A stretch of DNA of 64,000 nucleotides, taken from Chitinophagaceae bacterium. GTDB lineage: Bacteria > Bacteroidota > Bacteroidia > Chitinophagales > Chitinophagaceae. The notes under the pieces are model-generated. The model did not search any database. It worked only from the letters and a program-made list of their open reading frames with translations, and was not told the origin of the DNA. Shown here one piece after another: positions 1-8,988 of the stretch (position 1 is its first letter; every line of letters starts with the position of its first letter). The translations under genes and the position numbers were made by a program. Location: contig JAEUVO010000033.1 in the NCBI GenBank assembly GCA_016786885.1, positions 62,001-126,000 of the forward strand, written 5' to 3'.

Positions 1-1
1 G

Positions 2-670
2 GGTGCAGCAATTGCTGTTACTGTAGGACATTTAGGAATTGATATTTTAAAGAATCTTTTCTTACTGCTGATCACACTTTATGTGGCACTAACCGTTTTT
101 ATTCTTGCTGTGTTATTACCTATTGCGCTGTTTATCAAAATCCCTGTGAAGAAGTTTATTCAGGCCATCAGGGAGCCTGTTTCTATTGCCTTTGCCACTA
201 CCAGTTCAGATTCGGCGCTACCAAAGGCGCTGGAGAATATGGAAAAATTTGGTGTACCCCGAAAGATAGTTTCATTTGTAATACCAACAGGTTACACATT
301 TAACCTGGACGGTACCACTTTGTATTTGTCCCTCGCATCAGTATTTGTAGCACAGGCAGCAGGAATTCCTTTGACATTTGGAGAGCAGCTGATGATCGGC
401 CTGACATTGATGCTAACCAGTAAAGGAGTAGCAGCGGTACCAAGAGCATCGTTAGTTATATTGATTGCTACAGCCGCAACCTTTCATTTCCCATTGTGGC
501 CCATCATGGCTATATATGGAATTGATGAACTGATGGATATGGCCAGAACATCAGTGAATGTGATTGGAAATACATTGGCCAGTTGTGTAGTTGCCCGCTG
601 GGAGGGAGAATTTGATGACAAAAAAGCATTAGCATTTAACGAAAAAGAAGCTGATGCTATAATTGAATAA
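2..670 (+). CDS. Dicarboxylate/amino acid:cation symporter, C-terminal part
   Basis: This is the C-terminal two thirds of a sodium- or proton-coupled dicarboxylate/amino-acid symporter (GltP/DctA, SDF family). The reading frame is open from base 2, so the N-terminus lies outside the window. The serine-rich re-entrant hairpin (TTSSDSALP) and the substrate/cation-binding segment with NLDGT are visible, followed by hydrophobic segments and the second hairpin region (TSKGVAAVP). It would import C4-dicarboxylates or glutamate/aspartate across the inner membrane. The DedA gene follows after 17 bases, so the two are probably co-transcribed. The exact substrate cannot be read from the sequence. Confidence 0.93.
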   Translation, partial: GAAIAVTVGHLGIDILKNLFLLLITLYVALTVFILAVLLPIALFIKIPVKKFIQAIREPVSIAFATTSSDSALPKALENMEKFGVPRKIVSFVIPTGYTFNLDGTTLYLSLASVFVAQAAGIPLTFGEQLMIGLTLMLTSKGVAAVPRASLVILIATAATFHFPLWPIMAIYGIDELMDMARTSVNVIGNTLASCVVARWEGEFDDKKALAFNEKEADAIIE

Positions 671-687
671 ATAAAAAGTAAGCTATA

Positions 688-1452
688 ATGGAGTTGTTGT
701 ATTTGCTGGATGGTTTTCATTGGACGAATTTATTACAGCCACAGTTCTACGTAGAAAATGGAGGACTTTGGTTGTTATTGTTTGTGGTATTCGCAGAAAC
801 CGGGTTGTTCGTAGGTTTTTTCCTGCCAGGTGATTCGCTGTTGTTTGTGGCCGGCATTTATGCCCATCAAATAACTAAGAAAACCGGCGAAGTAGTGCCT
901 GGTCTTGCTTACCAGTTTCTTGATCTGATCGGTTTGGGTAGCGTAAGAAATGAATGGGTTGATCTGTTTGTACTGGTCGGATTGATTTCTATTATGGGAA
1001 TACTGGGTAACTCAGTAGGCTATTGGACTGGAAGGAAAGTGGGCCCGGCCATGTATCATTGGAGAGACAGGTTTTTGTTCAAGAAAAAGTATTTGCACCA
1101 GGCGCATGACTTTTATGAAAAGCATGGCGGACTTGCGGTTATTGGTGCCAGGTTCCTTCCCTTTATCAGGACATTTGCTCCAATTGTGGCGGGTATTGTA
1201 CAAATGGACAGGAAGAAATTTCATTTCTACAATGTAGTGGGCTGTATCGCCTGGGTGTTTACCATGATCTTCGCTGGTTATTTTTTACAAAAATGGATAC
1301 TTAAGCAATTTGGATTTGACTTAAAAGAACACCTGGAGATAATTGTTTTGGGAATAGTGTTAGTAACAACTGCGCCGGTGATCATTAAAATGTTCTCCAG
1401 CCCCAAAAAGAAACCTGTTGAAGCAAAAGGGAATGATACAAAACAACCGTAG
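688..1452 (+). CDS. DedA family membrane protein
   Basis: A 254-residue integral inner-membrane protein of the DedA/VTT (SNARE-associated) family. Two features are diagnostic: the early ETGLFVGFFLPGDSLLF segment and the later ARFLPFIRTFAPIVAG segment with its conserved arginines and proline. Family members are linked to lipid-carrier flipping and envelope homeostasis; the lipid handled here is not known. The tail after about residue 235 is lysine-rich and probably cytoplasmic. The gene sits between the symporter and an MFS gene with only a few bases between stop and start codons, which suggests an operon. Confidence 0.93.
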   Translation: MELLYLLDGFHWTNLLQPQFYVENGGLWLLLFVVFAETGLFVGFFLPGDSLLFVAGIYAHQITKKTGEVVPGLAYQFLDLIGLGSVRNEWVDLFVLVGLISIMGILGNSVGYWTGRKVGPAMYHWRDRFLFKKKYLHQAHDFYEKHGGLAVIGARFLPFIRTFAPIVAGIVQMDRKKFHFYNVVGCIAWVFTMIFAGYFLQKWILKQFGFDLKEHLEIIVLGIVLVTTAPVIIKMFSSPKKKPVEAKGNDTKQP

Positions 1453-1455
1453 TGT

Positions 1456-2691
1456 ATGAACCAGGCCAAACCTGTTTCCATTTTTAATATTGCCGTTATA
1501 GTTGCCGCATTAGGATATTTTGTAGATATCTATGATTTGCTGTTGTTTGGTATTATTCGCTTACCAAGTCTTCGCTCATTAGGATTAACTGAAGAAGAAG
1601 TACTGACCAAAGGGGAATCAATCTTACAATGGCAGATGTGGGGCTTATTGTTAGGAGGTATTATCGCTGGAGTAATCGGTGACAGAAAAGGGCGGCTGAG
1701 TGTTTTGTTTGGATCTATTATTTTATATTCTTTGGCCAATATCGCCAATGGCTTTGTGGAAACGGTAGATCAGTATAAGTGGATCCGCTTTATCGCAGGC
1801 CTTGGCCTTGCCGGGGAACTTGGTGCTGGTATTACATTAGTATCTGAGATTATTCCGAAAGAAAAAAGGGGGATTGCCACATCGATGGTAGCAGGTATTG
1901 GTTTAACAGGAGCGGTCGTAGCATTTGTAATGAAAGAAAATTTTCATTGGCGTACTTGTTATTTCATTGGAGGCGGATTAGGGATGCTGTTATTAATACT
2001 CCGCATTTCTGTTTTTGAATCAGGGATGTTTCATCAGGTAAAGAAGATGGATGTGCAACGAGGAAATTTCTTTATGCTGTTTGCTTCACGGGAACGGTTT
2101 AAGCGATACCTATGCGGTATCCTTATAGGCCTACCCACCTGGTTTGTTATCGGCGTTATGGTAACTTTTTCCAGTGAATTTGGAAAATGGTTTGGTATTA
2201 AAGAAACAATTGATCCTGGTAAAGCGATCATGTTTGCATATGCGGCTATATCTGTTGGTGATATCTTGATTGGTTTCGTTAGTCAGTGGCTGAAGAGCAG
2301 GAAGAAGGCGTTGTTTATTTTTTATGGCATCACTATTCTTTTTATGGTGCTGTTTTTTACAACACAATGGAACGGGTCAGTAGCAAAAATGTACTGGATA
2401 TGTGCAGGCCTAGGGTTTGGTACCGGATTCTGGGCCATCTTTGTCACAATGGGTGCCGAACAATTTGGAACTAATCTAAGGGCCACTGCTGCCACAACTA
2501 TTCCAAATATGGTAAGAGGAATGTTGGCGATTTTCATTATACCATTATTTAAATGGCTGCGGGGTATTGAAGGGGTTGGTTATGTAAATGGAGGTATTTA
2601 TGCGGCTGTTATCATCATGACTATTACTATCATAGCTGCTTTGATGACCAAAGAGACATTCCATAAGGACCTTGATTTTGTGGAAATGTAA
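1456..2691 (+). CDS. MFS transporter (sugar-porter-like)
   Basis: A 411-residue major facilitator carrier with about 12 hydrophobic segments. The loop between helices 2 and 3 has the MFS signature GDRKGRLSVLFGS, and the N-terminus has the YFVDIYDLLLFG segment typical of metabolite:H+ symporter-like carriers. The ATG lies 3 bases after the DedA stop codon, and the stop codon is immediately followed by the next reading frame, so translation is probably coupled. The substrate is unknown; dicarboxylates or sugars are possible given the neighbouring symporter. Confidence 0.9.
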   Translation: MNQAKPVSIFNIAVIVAALGYFVDIYDLLLFGIIRLPSLRSLGLTEEEVLTKGESILQWQMWGLLLGGIIAGVIGDRKGRLSVLFGSIILYSLANIANGFVETVDQYKWIRFIAGLGLAGELGAGITLVSEIIPKEKRGIATSMVAGIGLTGAVVAFVMKENFHWRTCYFIGGGLGMLLLILRISVFESGMFHQVKKMDVQRGNFFMLFASRERFKRYLCGILIGLPTWFVIGVMVTFSSEFGKWFGIKETIDPGKAIMFAYAAISVGDILIGFVSQWLKSRKKALFIFYGITILFMVLFFTTQWNGSVAKMYWICAGLGFGTGFWAIFVTMGAEQFGTNLRATAATTIPNMVRGMLAIFIIPLFKWLRGIEGVGYVNGGIYAAVIIMTITIIAALMTKETFHKDLDFVEM

Positions 2692-2709
2692 TTGTGGACT
2701 ACCGGATAT

Positions 2710-3753
2710 ATGCCAGTAAATGCACATACAAATGAAATGACATCAGAAACTCCTGCTGCAGACCCAAAAAGGAAAAAGTTCCTTATCATGCGTTTTTCTT
2801 CCATTGGGGATATTGTGCTGACCACACCTGTTATCCGGTGCCTTAAGTTACAGGTACCCGATGCAGAAGTACACTTTCTTGTAAAAGATTCTTTTCGTTC
2901 TGTTGTTGCACATAACCCGTATATTGATAAAATCCATGTTTTGGCACATAGCTGGGAACTAATGATCGAGGAGTTGAAAACAGAGGAGTACGATTATATC
3001 ATCGATCTGCATCATAATACAAAAACACTCCGGGTCAAGAATGCATTGCGGAAAAAATCGTTTTCTTTCTATAAACTGAATATTGAGAAATATATACTTA
3101 CCAGTATTAAGATAAATGTCCTGCCAAAAGTTCATATAGTTGACCGGTATATGAAAACAGTTGAATCATTTGGTGTTAGGAATGACGGCAAGGGACTGGA
3201 TTATTTCATTTCAAAAGAAGAAGAGACAAAGAGAGAAGATATCCCGGCCTCTCATTCCGCGGGGTATATAGCTTGTGTGATCGGGGCGGCACATGGAACC
3301 AAAAGATGGCCGGTGCATAAATGGAAAGAATTTTGTCTGCAAATGAATCACCCGGTCATTCTGTTGGGAGGTAAAGAGGATATGGTAAATGGCAATGAGA
3401 TTGCAGCAGTGGATACAGTGAAAGTGTATAATGCATGCGGGAAATTTAGGCTAAATGAAAGCGCTGATCTTATCAGAAAGGCGAAATTGGTCATTACAAA
3501 TGATACAGGCCTGATGCATATAGCCGCTGCCTACAAAAAAATAATTATCTCGCTTTGGGGTAATACGGTCCCTGCATTTGGGATGACACCTTATTATGGT
3601 GATTTCTCCATGGCATCTTTACAGATGCAAACAAAAGTCTGGTGTCGTCCCTGTTCTAAGATAGGGTACAACAAATGCCCCCTGGGGCATTTTAAATGCA
3701 TGGAAAACATTTCCGTAGACGAACTCTTGGAAAGAGTCAGGCAAAAGATTTAA
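2710..3753 (+). CDS. Glycosyltransferase family 9 (heptosyltransferase-like)
   Basis: A GT-B fold glycosyltransferase of family 9, the family of LPS heptosyltransferases. The N-terminal motif FLIMRFSSIGDIVLTTP is typical, and the C-terminal nucleotide-sugar region has the expected TNDTGLMHIAAA signature. It probably adds a sugar to LPS core or another surface glycan at the cytoplasmic face of the inner membrane. The frame is open from a TTG at 2692 just after the MFS stop codon. I chose the ATG at 2710; an ATG at 2734 is also plausible and is closer to the first beta strand. It is the last gene of the 0-3.75 kb operon. Confidence 0.9.
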   Translation: MPVNAHTNEMTSETPAADPKRKKFLIMRFSSIGDIVLTTPVIRCLKLQVPDAEVHFLVKDSFRSVVAHNPYIDKIHVLAHSWELMIEELKTEEYDYIIDLHHNTKTLRVKNALRKKSFSFYKLNIEKYILTSIKINVLPKVHIVDRYMKTVESFGVRNDGKGLDYFISKEEETKREDIPASHSAGYIACVIGAAHGTKRWPVHKWKEFCLQMNHPVILLGGKEDMVNGNEIAAVDTVKVYNACGKFRLNESADLIRKAKLVITNDTGLMHIAAAYKKIIISLWGNTVPAFGMTPYYGDFSMASLQMQTKVWCRPCSKIGYNKCPLGHFKCMENISVDELLERVRQKI

Positions 3754-3794
3754 CCCCCCGCTCAAAACATTGAGATGGATCTTGCCTGACTCTT
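3732..3794 (+). repeat. Perfect 13-bp inverted repeat spanning the GT9 stop codon
   Basis: AAGAGTCAGGCAA at 3732-3744 is perfectly complementary to 3782-3794, with a 37-base gap that contains the stop codon and a run of C. It can form a long hairpin at the end of the operon and may stop transcription or protect the 3' end. There is no U-tract directly after the stem, so it is not a classical intrinsic terminator. Confidence 0.7.
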
Positions 3795-3821
3795 AAAAAT
3801 ATTCAAGAGTAATTCAGCTGT

Positions 3822-3932
3822 TTAGCTATTCATAAAGAACACAGCCAGCACGGTAAAGACTACAATAAAGCCACCAATAACAATACGGGCCTGTACGTCT
3901 TCATTGCTCATCATGAGTTTAATTCTTTTCAT
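3822..3932 (-). CDS. Small single-pass membrane protein (36 aa)
   Basis: A short frame on the minus strand encodes a 36-residue protein that begins MKRIKLMMSNEDVQ and continues into a helix of about 19 hydrophobic residues, ending FFMNS. The layout is basic N-terminus, short polar segment, transmembrane helix, stop, which is what real small membrane proteins look like. It is isolated, convergent with the GT9 gene and divergent from the next gene. I do not recognise the family and assign no function. The main support is the coherent membrane-protein design in otherwise non-coding DNA. Confidence 0.55.
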   Translation of the reverse strand: MKRIKLMMSNEDVQARIVIGGFIVVFTVLAVFFMNS

Positions 3933-4145
3933 AACCTGATTTTTTAGTTTTCAAAACGAATGTTAACCAGGTTTTCAAGGAAATGGGGTAAGGTATTCGG
4001 AAAGGATAGGAGAGAAATGCAGATAGTGCAAAAGTAAAATGAGGATTTTTGAATTGCAAATTATGTACTGTCTTTTTTAATAGGAAAACTACGATTCAGT
4101 AAAACCATTTATGAGTCTAAGATTGTAATTTTAAATAAAAACATT

Positions 4146-5090
4146 GTGTTTCTGCGTATTACATTACCGTCTATTTTCGTTTTAATTGGGCTATTTACCA
4201 AAGGTCAGCAGGCAAGCAGCGCCGTTGATTCTTTTACTATGTATGAAGATGTAAAGATTACAATCGACAAACCAGTAAATTCTATTGAGAGTAAGGAAAC
4301 GGTTATTATTTTTTTCGCACTTCCAAATGGGAATACGACAGCACAGACAATGGGAAAGAAAATGATGCCGGGAGATGACTGGCATTTCGATATTCAGCAT
4401 ATCAGGGCACAAACAAGGTTTGTCCGCCAGCAAATAAAAAATAAAAACTTTGTCGTTATCTACCTGGAGAATAATTACAAGAGCTGGCCTTCCTGGAAAC
4501 AAAAGCACCCTGGTTTCAGAACGGAGATCCCTCATATTATTGATTCATTATCTGGTCTGTTTGGAACAAAAAGAAGAAGTATATACCTGAACGGGCATAG
4601 TGGTGGAGGTAGTTTTATATTCGGTTACCTGGCAGGTGTCAGCAGGATTCCTTCTGCGGTAAAAAGGATCAGCTTCCTTGATAGTGATTACGGGTACGAC
4701 AGTTCTTATTATTCCAAGATCAAAACCTGGCTACAGGAAACAAAAGGAGCAAACCTGAATGTATTTGCTTATAACGACAGTATTGCGTTGTATAATGGCA
4801 AACCTGTTGTGTCAGCTACCGGTGGCACATGGTACCGGAGCATGTTGCTGTTAAAGCACCTGCAAAATGATTTTTCAATTACTGAATCCAGAACAGATAG
4901 CCTTATCATTAATAAAAGCACCGACAAACGAATACAATTCTACTTTAAGGTCAACACTGACAGGGGAATTTACCATACACAGCAAGTGGAACTAAATGGG
5001 TTCATTCATTCAATTCTTTGTGGTACTAAATATGATTCGCGGAGATACAGATATTATGGCACAAGAGCTTACCAGGATCTTATCGAGTAA
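4146..5090 (+). CDS. Secreted alpha/beta-hydrolase-like protein
   Basis: A protein of about 314 residues with an N-terminal signal peptide (FLRITLPSIFVLIGLF) starting at GTG; no ATG occurs before the signal peptide. The central NGHSGGGSFIFG segment matches the G-x-S-x-G nucleophile elbow of alpha/beta hydrolases, so the serine is a candidate nucleophile. A later aspartate (SFLDSDYG) could be the acid. It is probably a periplasmic or exported esterase-like enzyme; the substrate is unknown. Its 3' end overlaps the convergent gene by 11 bases. Confidence 0.7.
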   Translation: MFLRITLPSIFVLIGLFTKGQQASSAVDSFTMYEDVKITIDKPVNSIESKETVIIFFALPNGNTTAQTMGKKMMPGDDWHFDIQHIRAQTRFVRQQIKNKNFVVIYLENNYKSWPSWKQKHPGFRTEIPHIIDSLSGLFGTKRRSIYLNGHSGGGSFIFGYLAGVSRIPSAVKRISFLDSDYGYDSSYYSKIKTWLQETKGANLNVFAYNDSIALYNGKPVVSATGGTWYRSMLLLKHLQNDFSITESRTDSLIINKSTDKRIQFYFKVNTDRGIYHTQQVELNGFIHSILCGTKYDSRRYRYYGTRAYQDLIE

Positions 5091-5526
5091 CATTGTCAGT
5101 TATAAATGGTTCCTGGAATAACACAGGAAACTGCTTCCGGAGCTTTTCCTGCTGTCGGCTATTAAGGTTGTCGAATAGTTTTTTATGTTTTTGCAGGCAC
5201 AATTCAGTAAGAGCTCTTTTTTGCCCGGCTTTTATTTCCTTCATCACCACCTCAATTACCACATCCGGAGTATGAGGTTCTTCCTTAACCAATGTAATTT
5301 TATTGTGCATCAGGCCTGTGCCCATATAGCTTTTAAAAAGGCGTTCCTGAATATAACGGGCCAGGTCATCAGAGCTAACCATATCCTTGCCAACAGTGAT
5401 AAGCCCTGTTTCACTAACGGTTACCAACAGAATTTTTTCTGCTTTACTTTCTTTTATGGCAGACAGGCCAGCAGATGATTTTATACAAGTGATACTTAAG
5501 GCAACAATTAATATAAAACGAAACAT
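5080..5526 (-). CDS. Secreted protein with ExbD/TolR-like periplasmic domain
   Basis: A 148-residue protein with a signal peptide (MFRFILIVALSITCIKSSAG). The middle resembles the periplasmic domain of ExbD/TolR: a strand with LITVGKDMVSSDDLARYI, then PDVVIEVVMKEIKAG. ExbD normally has an uncleaved membrane anchor with a key aspartate; I do not see that here. No exbB or tonB gene is adjacent. The C-terminal third is charged and probably helical. Function is unknown; the ExbD resemblance comes from pattern and is moderate. Confidence 0.6.
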   Translation of the reverse strand: MFRFILIVALSITCIKSSAGLSAIKESKAEKILLVTVSETGLITVGKDMVSSDDLARYIQERLFKSYMGTGLMHNKITLVKEEPHTPDVVIEVVMKEIKAGQKRALTELCLQKHKKLFDNLNSRQQEKLRKQFPVLFQEPFITDNVTR

Positions 5527-5579
5527 AAAAAATGCAGGTAGCAGTTATTAAATGGATGACTCTTGTTACTCTTCTTAAA

Positions 5580-5618
5580 GTAAGAATGCGATTCTTAATT
5601 AATGAACCGCATTCTTAC
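5580..5618 (-). terminator. Hairpin downstream of the NTF2-like lipoprotein gene
   Basis: GTAAGAATGCG at 5580-5590 pairs perfectly with 5608-5618 across a 17-base AT-rich loop, just past the stop codon of the minus-strand gene ending at 5627. The following T run on the minus strand is short, so this is a likely but not ideal intrinsic terminator. Confidence 0.5.
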
Positions 5619-5626
5619 AAAAAAGA

Positions 5627-6175
5627 TCACTTTATAAGGTCTTTGGTGGCTTCATGAATTGGGTGGCGGTCAAAATAATTGCCTACAAAGTCAATTTTTC
5701 CGGCGTCATTCAAATGGTTTACACTGTGCAGCCAAAAAGTAAGCTTCTTGCTGTTTTTGTATTTAACATTCACCATTGTCCAGTATAATATCCATTTTCC
5801 GGTAGGTGCATATTTACTTTGGGGTTCATTGGCCTGCATGGGAACTACAATATGTTCGCTGAAATTAAGCGAGTCAATTATTTGCCAGCGTTTTTTCCAA
5901 TATTCATGCACTGCTTTTTTACCGATAAGGCTATCCCCGTTTGACCATGTATACCGGACAGTATCAGCATAATCGGCCGTCATACCGTTCATATCTGCTT
6001 TGGAAAAAGCCATATAAGAGTTTTTGACCATGTCCCCAACACTCATATCAAGCATTTCCATGGAAGGTTTTTTCCCGTCAGCAGGCATAGCAGTTTTGCT
6101 GCCGTCCTCCTTCTTTTCGTTGTTGCAGGCAAACAGCAATAATGAGCATGCTGCCAGCATGAAAATCTTTTTCAT
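5627..6175 (-). CDS. NTF2/SnoaL-like lipoprotein
   Basis: A 182-residue lipoprotein. The signal peptide MKKIFMLAACSLLLFAC ends in a lipobox with the acylated cysteine, followed by a charged linker. The mature part has an NTF2-like pattern: an N-terminal helix (VGDMVKNSYMAFSKADMNGM), a segment DTVRYTWSNGDSLIGKKAV, then WKKRW and paired beta strands with WILYW. Such domains bind small ligands or act as isomerase-like folds; no catalytic residue can be named here. It is probably anchored in a periplasm-facing membrane. Confidence 0.75.
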   Translation of the reverse strand: MKKIFMLAACSLLLFACNNEKKEDGSKTAMPADGKKPSMEMLDMSVGDMVKNSYMAFSKADMNGMTADYADTVRYTWSNGDSLIGKKAVHEYWKKRWQIIDSLNFSEHIVVPMQANEPQSKYAPTGKWILYWTMVNVKYKNSKKLTFWLHSVNHLNDAGKIDFVGNYFDRHPIHEATKDLIK

Positions 6176-6296
6176 AATGCAAGTTTTGTTTAGGTTAAAA
6201 AAAAGGGGGATCTGTCCGGAGTCAGGATAGGGTGCAAGCTGTATTGAAGCTATGTATTTTGTATAACTCCGCCAATTTTAATACCGGAAATTTTGA

Positions 6297-8177
6297 TTAT
6301 TGTAGTTCACTAAGTTCCAGCCAGCGAAGTTCTTTTTCATCTAAAAGTTGTGTCACTTCACCTATGCGGACAGATAGTTGTTGGAGTTCTTCAAATGGAG
6401 TATTTCCGTTATTTAATTTCTCTGTAATAGCTGCCTTTTCTTTTGTGAGGTCGCTTATTTCTTTTTCCAGCAATTCAAATTCTCTTTTCTCTTTATAGGA
6501 TAGTTGTCTTTTTTTATCACCGACAACCTGTTCACGGTCAGCAGCAGGAACTTGTTTTTCATTATTGCCTGTGTAATAGGAAGGATTTTTATCAGCAGAC
6601 TGTCTGTATTGTGTATAGTTGCCAGGGAAATCTCTTATTACTCCATTCCCCTCGAATACAAATAGATGATCGACCAGCCTGTCCATAAAATAACGGTCAT
6701 GTGATACGATCAGCAGGCAGCCTGGAAATTCACTTAAGAAATTCTCTAATACACCTAATGTCGGTAAGTCAAGATCATTAGTAGGTTCATCTAAAATAAG
6801 AAAGTTGGGATTGCGGAAAAGAATTGACAAAAGGTGCAATCTTCTTTTTTCTCCGCCACTTAGTTTGCTGATATAGGTATATTGTTTGTCGGGGTCAAAC
6901 AGGAATAGCTGCAGGAACTGGGCAGCACTTAATGAACCGCCACTTGCCAGCGGGAAATTTTCAGCAATATTTTTTACAAATTCAATGACCCTCATATCTT
7001 CCTTTACTTCTAATCCCTGCTGGGAATAATTGCCAAAAATGACCGTATCCCCGATATTGATCTTGCCACTATCAGCTTTTTCTAATCCCTGCAATATGTT
7101 AATGAAAGTGGATTTACCAACACCGTTTTTCCCAACTACGCCTATCCTTTCTCCTTTTTTAAAAGTGTAATCAAAACCTTTTAGCAATACTTTGTCGCCG
7201 TAACTTTTATAGATTTTCTTCAGCTCAATGACTTTTCCACCGAGCCGGCTCATTTTCATATTCAATTGCAGTTGCTCGTCAACGATCTGCTGTTTTGCTT
7301 TTTTCTCTACTTCGTAAAAATTATCTTGCCGGCTTTTACTTTTTGTAGTACGGGCCTTTGGTTGCTTTCGCATCCATTCCAGTTCCTTCCGGTAAAGATT
7401 TTTTGCTTTATCGATTGAGGAAAGATCATTTTCTATCCTTGCTGCTTTCTTTTCCAGGTAGTTTTCGTAATCACCCTTATAGGTGTACATGTTACTGCCA
7501 TCGAGTTCCCATATTTCTTCACACACCGTATCCAGGAAGTAACGGTCATGGGTTACTAACAGAAGAGTCACTCTTTCTTTATCCAGGTAATTTTCCAGCC
7601 ACTCCACCATTTCCACATCAAGATGGTTGGTGGGTTCATCCATTATCAGCAGTACATGTTTGTGTTCAAAGCCAATATCGATCAGTGTTTTTGCAAGCGC
7701 CACTCTTTTTCGTTGTCCGCCACTTAGTGTATTCACCGGCTGGTTCAGGTGATGAATATTCAGTTTTCCCAGCACCTGCTTTACTTTGGTGTCAAAGTCC
7801 CAGGCTCCCAGTTCATCCATTTTAATGATGGCAGCGCTTAGCTTATCTGCATCTTCCTCTTCACTCACTGCTTCATACTCTTTTATCGCAGCAATGATAG
7901 GATGGGCATGAAAGAAGATATTATCAAGCACAGATCTTTCTTCAACAAAGGAAGGTTCCTGTTCAAAAAGGACGACATCCACATCCTTATTGACCCAGAC
8001 CTTACCATTATCTGCTGTTTCTTTTCCAGCCAGTATTTTTAAAAGGGTGGATTTACCGGTACCGTTCCGGGCTACCAGGGCAATTTTATCACCTTCTTCT
8101 ATATGAAATGAGATATTTGAAAAGAGTGGTTGTATACCATAGCTCTTGGTCAACCCTTCAACTGAAACATAATGCAT
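6297..8177 (-). CDS. uup: ABC-F ATPase, Uup-like
   Basis: A 626-residue protein with two ABC ATPase domains and no membrane segments. Walker A motifs are GTGKSTLL (near residue 40) and GVGKSTF (near 355); signatures LSGGQRKR and LSGGEKRR precede the two Walker B segments (MDEPTNHLD and LDEPTNDLD). The basic ABC-F linker between the domains is present (RKQPKARTTKSKSRQ). The C-terminal 80 residues form a glutamate/lysine-rich coiled coil like the Uup DNA-binding domain. ABC-F proteins act on ribosomes or, for Uup, also on DNA. The DnaJ-domain gene lies 15 bases upstream on the same strand, suggesting co-transcription. Confidence 0.93.
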   Translation of the reverse strand: MHYVSVEGLTKSYGIQPLFSNISFHIEEGDKIALVARNGTGKSTLLKILAGKETADNGKVWVNKDVDVVLFEQEPSFVEERSVLDNIFFHAHPIIAAIKEYEAVSEEEDADKLSAAIIKMDELGAWDFDTKVKQVLGKLNIHHLNQPVNTLSGGQRKRVALAKTLIDIGFEHKHVLLIMDEPTNHLDVEMVEWLENYLDKERVTLLLVTHDRYFLDTVCEEIWELDGSNMYTYKGDYENYLEKKAARIENDLSSIDKAKNLYRKELEWMRKQPKARTTKSKSRQDNFYEVEKKAKQQIVDEQLQLNMKMSRLGGKVIELKKIYKSYGDKVLLKGFDYTFKKGERIGVVGKNGVGKSTFINILQGLEKADSGKINIGDTVIFGNYSQQGLEVKEDMRVIEFVKNIAENFPLASGGSLSAAQFLQLFLFDPDKQYTYISKLSGGEKRRLHLLSILFRNPNFLILDEPTNDLDLPTLGVLENFLSEFPGCLLIVSHDRYFMDRLVDHLFVFEGNGVIRDFPGNYTQYRQSADKNPSYYTGNNEKQVPAADREQVVGDKKRQLSYKEKREFELLEKEISDLTKEKAAITEKLNNGNTPFEELQQLSVRIGEVTQLLDEKELRWLELSELQ

Positions 8178-8192
8178 AGCGGCAAAGATAGC

Positions 8193-8843
8193 TTAACGGG
8201 CAAGAAGAAAAATAAGAACACTGATACTGAGTGTTAGTATAATTATTACAAGAAGAGAATACTTTTCTCTCTGGTATTTTTTTTGGCGTTGCTGAACAAA
8301 TATTTCCAACTGATTTGCAGCAACAGGATCTTTACCAGCCAATTTTTTTAGCCGGATGATAATATCTGTTGTATATAACGGAGGCAATGGCTTGATGGCC
8401 TGCATCAAAACTGTAATAATCTGCCTGTTTGTTTCGGGTTCATTGAATTTCCCGATTTGTTCAATGCTGCTGTCAGACAGCAGGTCAAGAATATATTGCT
8501 GCAACCCTTGTTTGTCCATTCTGAAAGTATCCAGTTTAGAAACATACCTTTCCAGTTCAAGTGCTTGTTTAAGCAGGGTAACGGGAGTAATTACTTCCTG
8601 TGTCTTTCTTTTTCCAACGCTTTGATTGTACCAGCGCTGCTGCAGGTAATATTCTTTTTTGGCGGGATCTGTCAGTACTTCATAAGCTTCTTTTATGTCA
8701 GCAAATTGTGCTGCGGCATAAGGTTCATTATTGTTTTTATCCGGGTGGTATTGCTGTGCCAGTTTCCTGAAAGTCTTTTTTATCTCAGGTAGACTGGCCG
8801 AAGGCTCAAGTTCAAGTATTTTATAGTAATCTTTGAGGTGCAT
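8193..8843 (-). CDS. DnaJ-domain protein with C-terminal membrane anchor
   Basis: A 216-residue protein with an N-terminal J domain (residues 4-66) containing the HPD tripeptide at 33-35, so it should stimulate an Hsp70 ATPase. It lacks the Gly/Phe and zinc-finger regions of DnaJ, so it is a type III J protein. A helical middle section follows, and a hydrophobic segment at about 196-214 ends the protein, indicating a tail anchor with the J domain in the cytoplasm. It probably recruits DnaK to a membrane-associated client. It is upstream of the Uup-like gene. Confidence 0.85.
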   Translation of the reverse strand: MHLKDYYKILELEPSASLPEIKKTFRKLAQQYHPDKNNNEPYAAAQFADIKEAYEVLTDPAKKEYYLQQRWYNQSVGKRKTQEVITPVTLLKQALELERYVSKLDTFRMDKQGLQQYILDLLSDSSIEQIGKFNEPETNRQIITVLMQAIKPLPPLYTTDIIIRLKKLAGKDPVAANQLEIFVQQRQKKYQREKYSLLVIIILTLSISVLIFLLAR

Positions 8844-8988
8844 GACTTACTGCGAAGATAGGACAGGGGGCTTTGAGAATCTTTTTTTGAACGTTTTACA
8901 ACCACTTAACAATCCAAACAGTCATGTATCTGCAAATAGGGTTACTTTTAACCTGCTCAAATGAATTCAATTTCTTAATACAAATACT

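Noticed and set aside
5185..5478. 97-codon plus-strand frame
   Set aside because: It is antisense to the ExbD-like gene and has cysteine/phenylalanine-rich shadow composition.
7358..7825. 155-codon plus-strand frame
   Set aside because: It is antisense to the ABC-F gene, with composition of a shadow frame and no start context.
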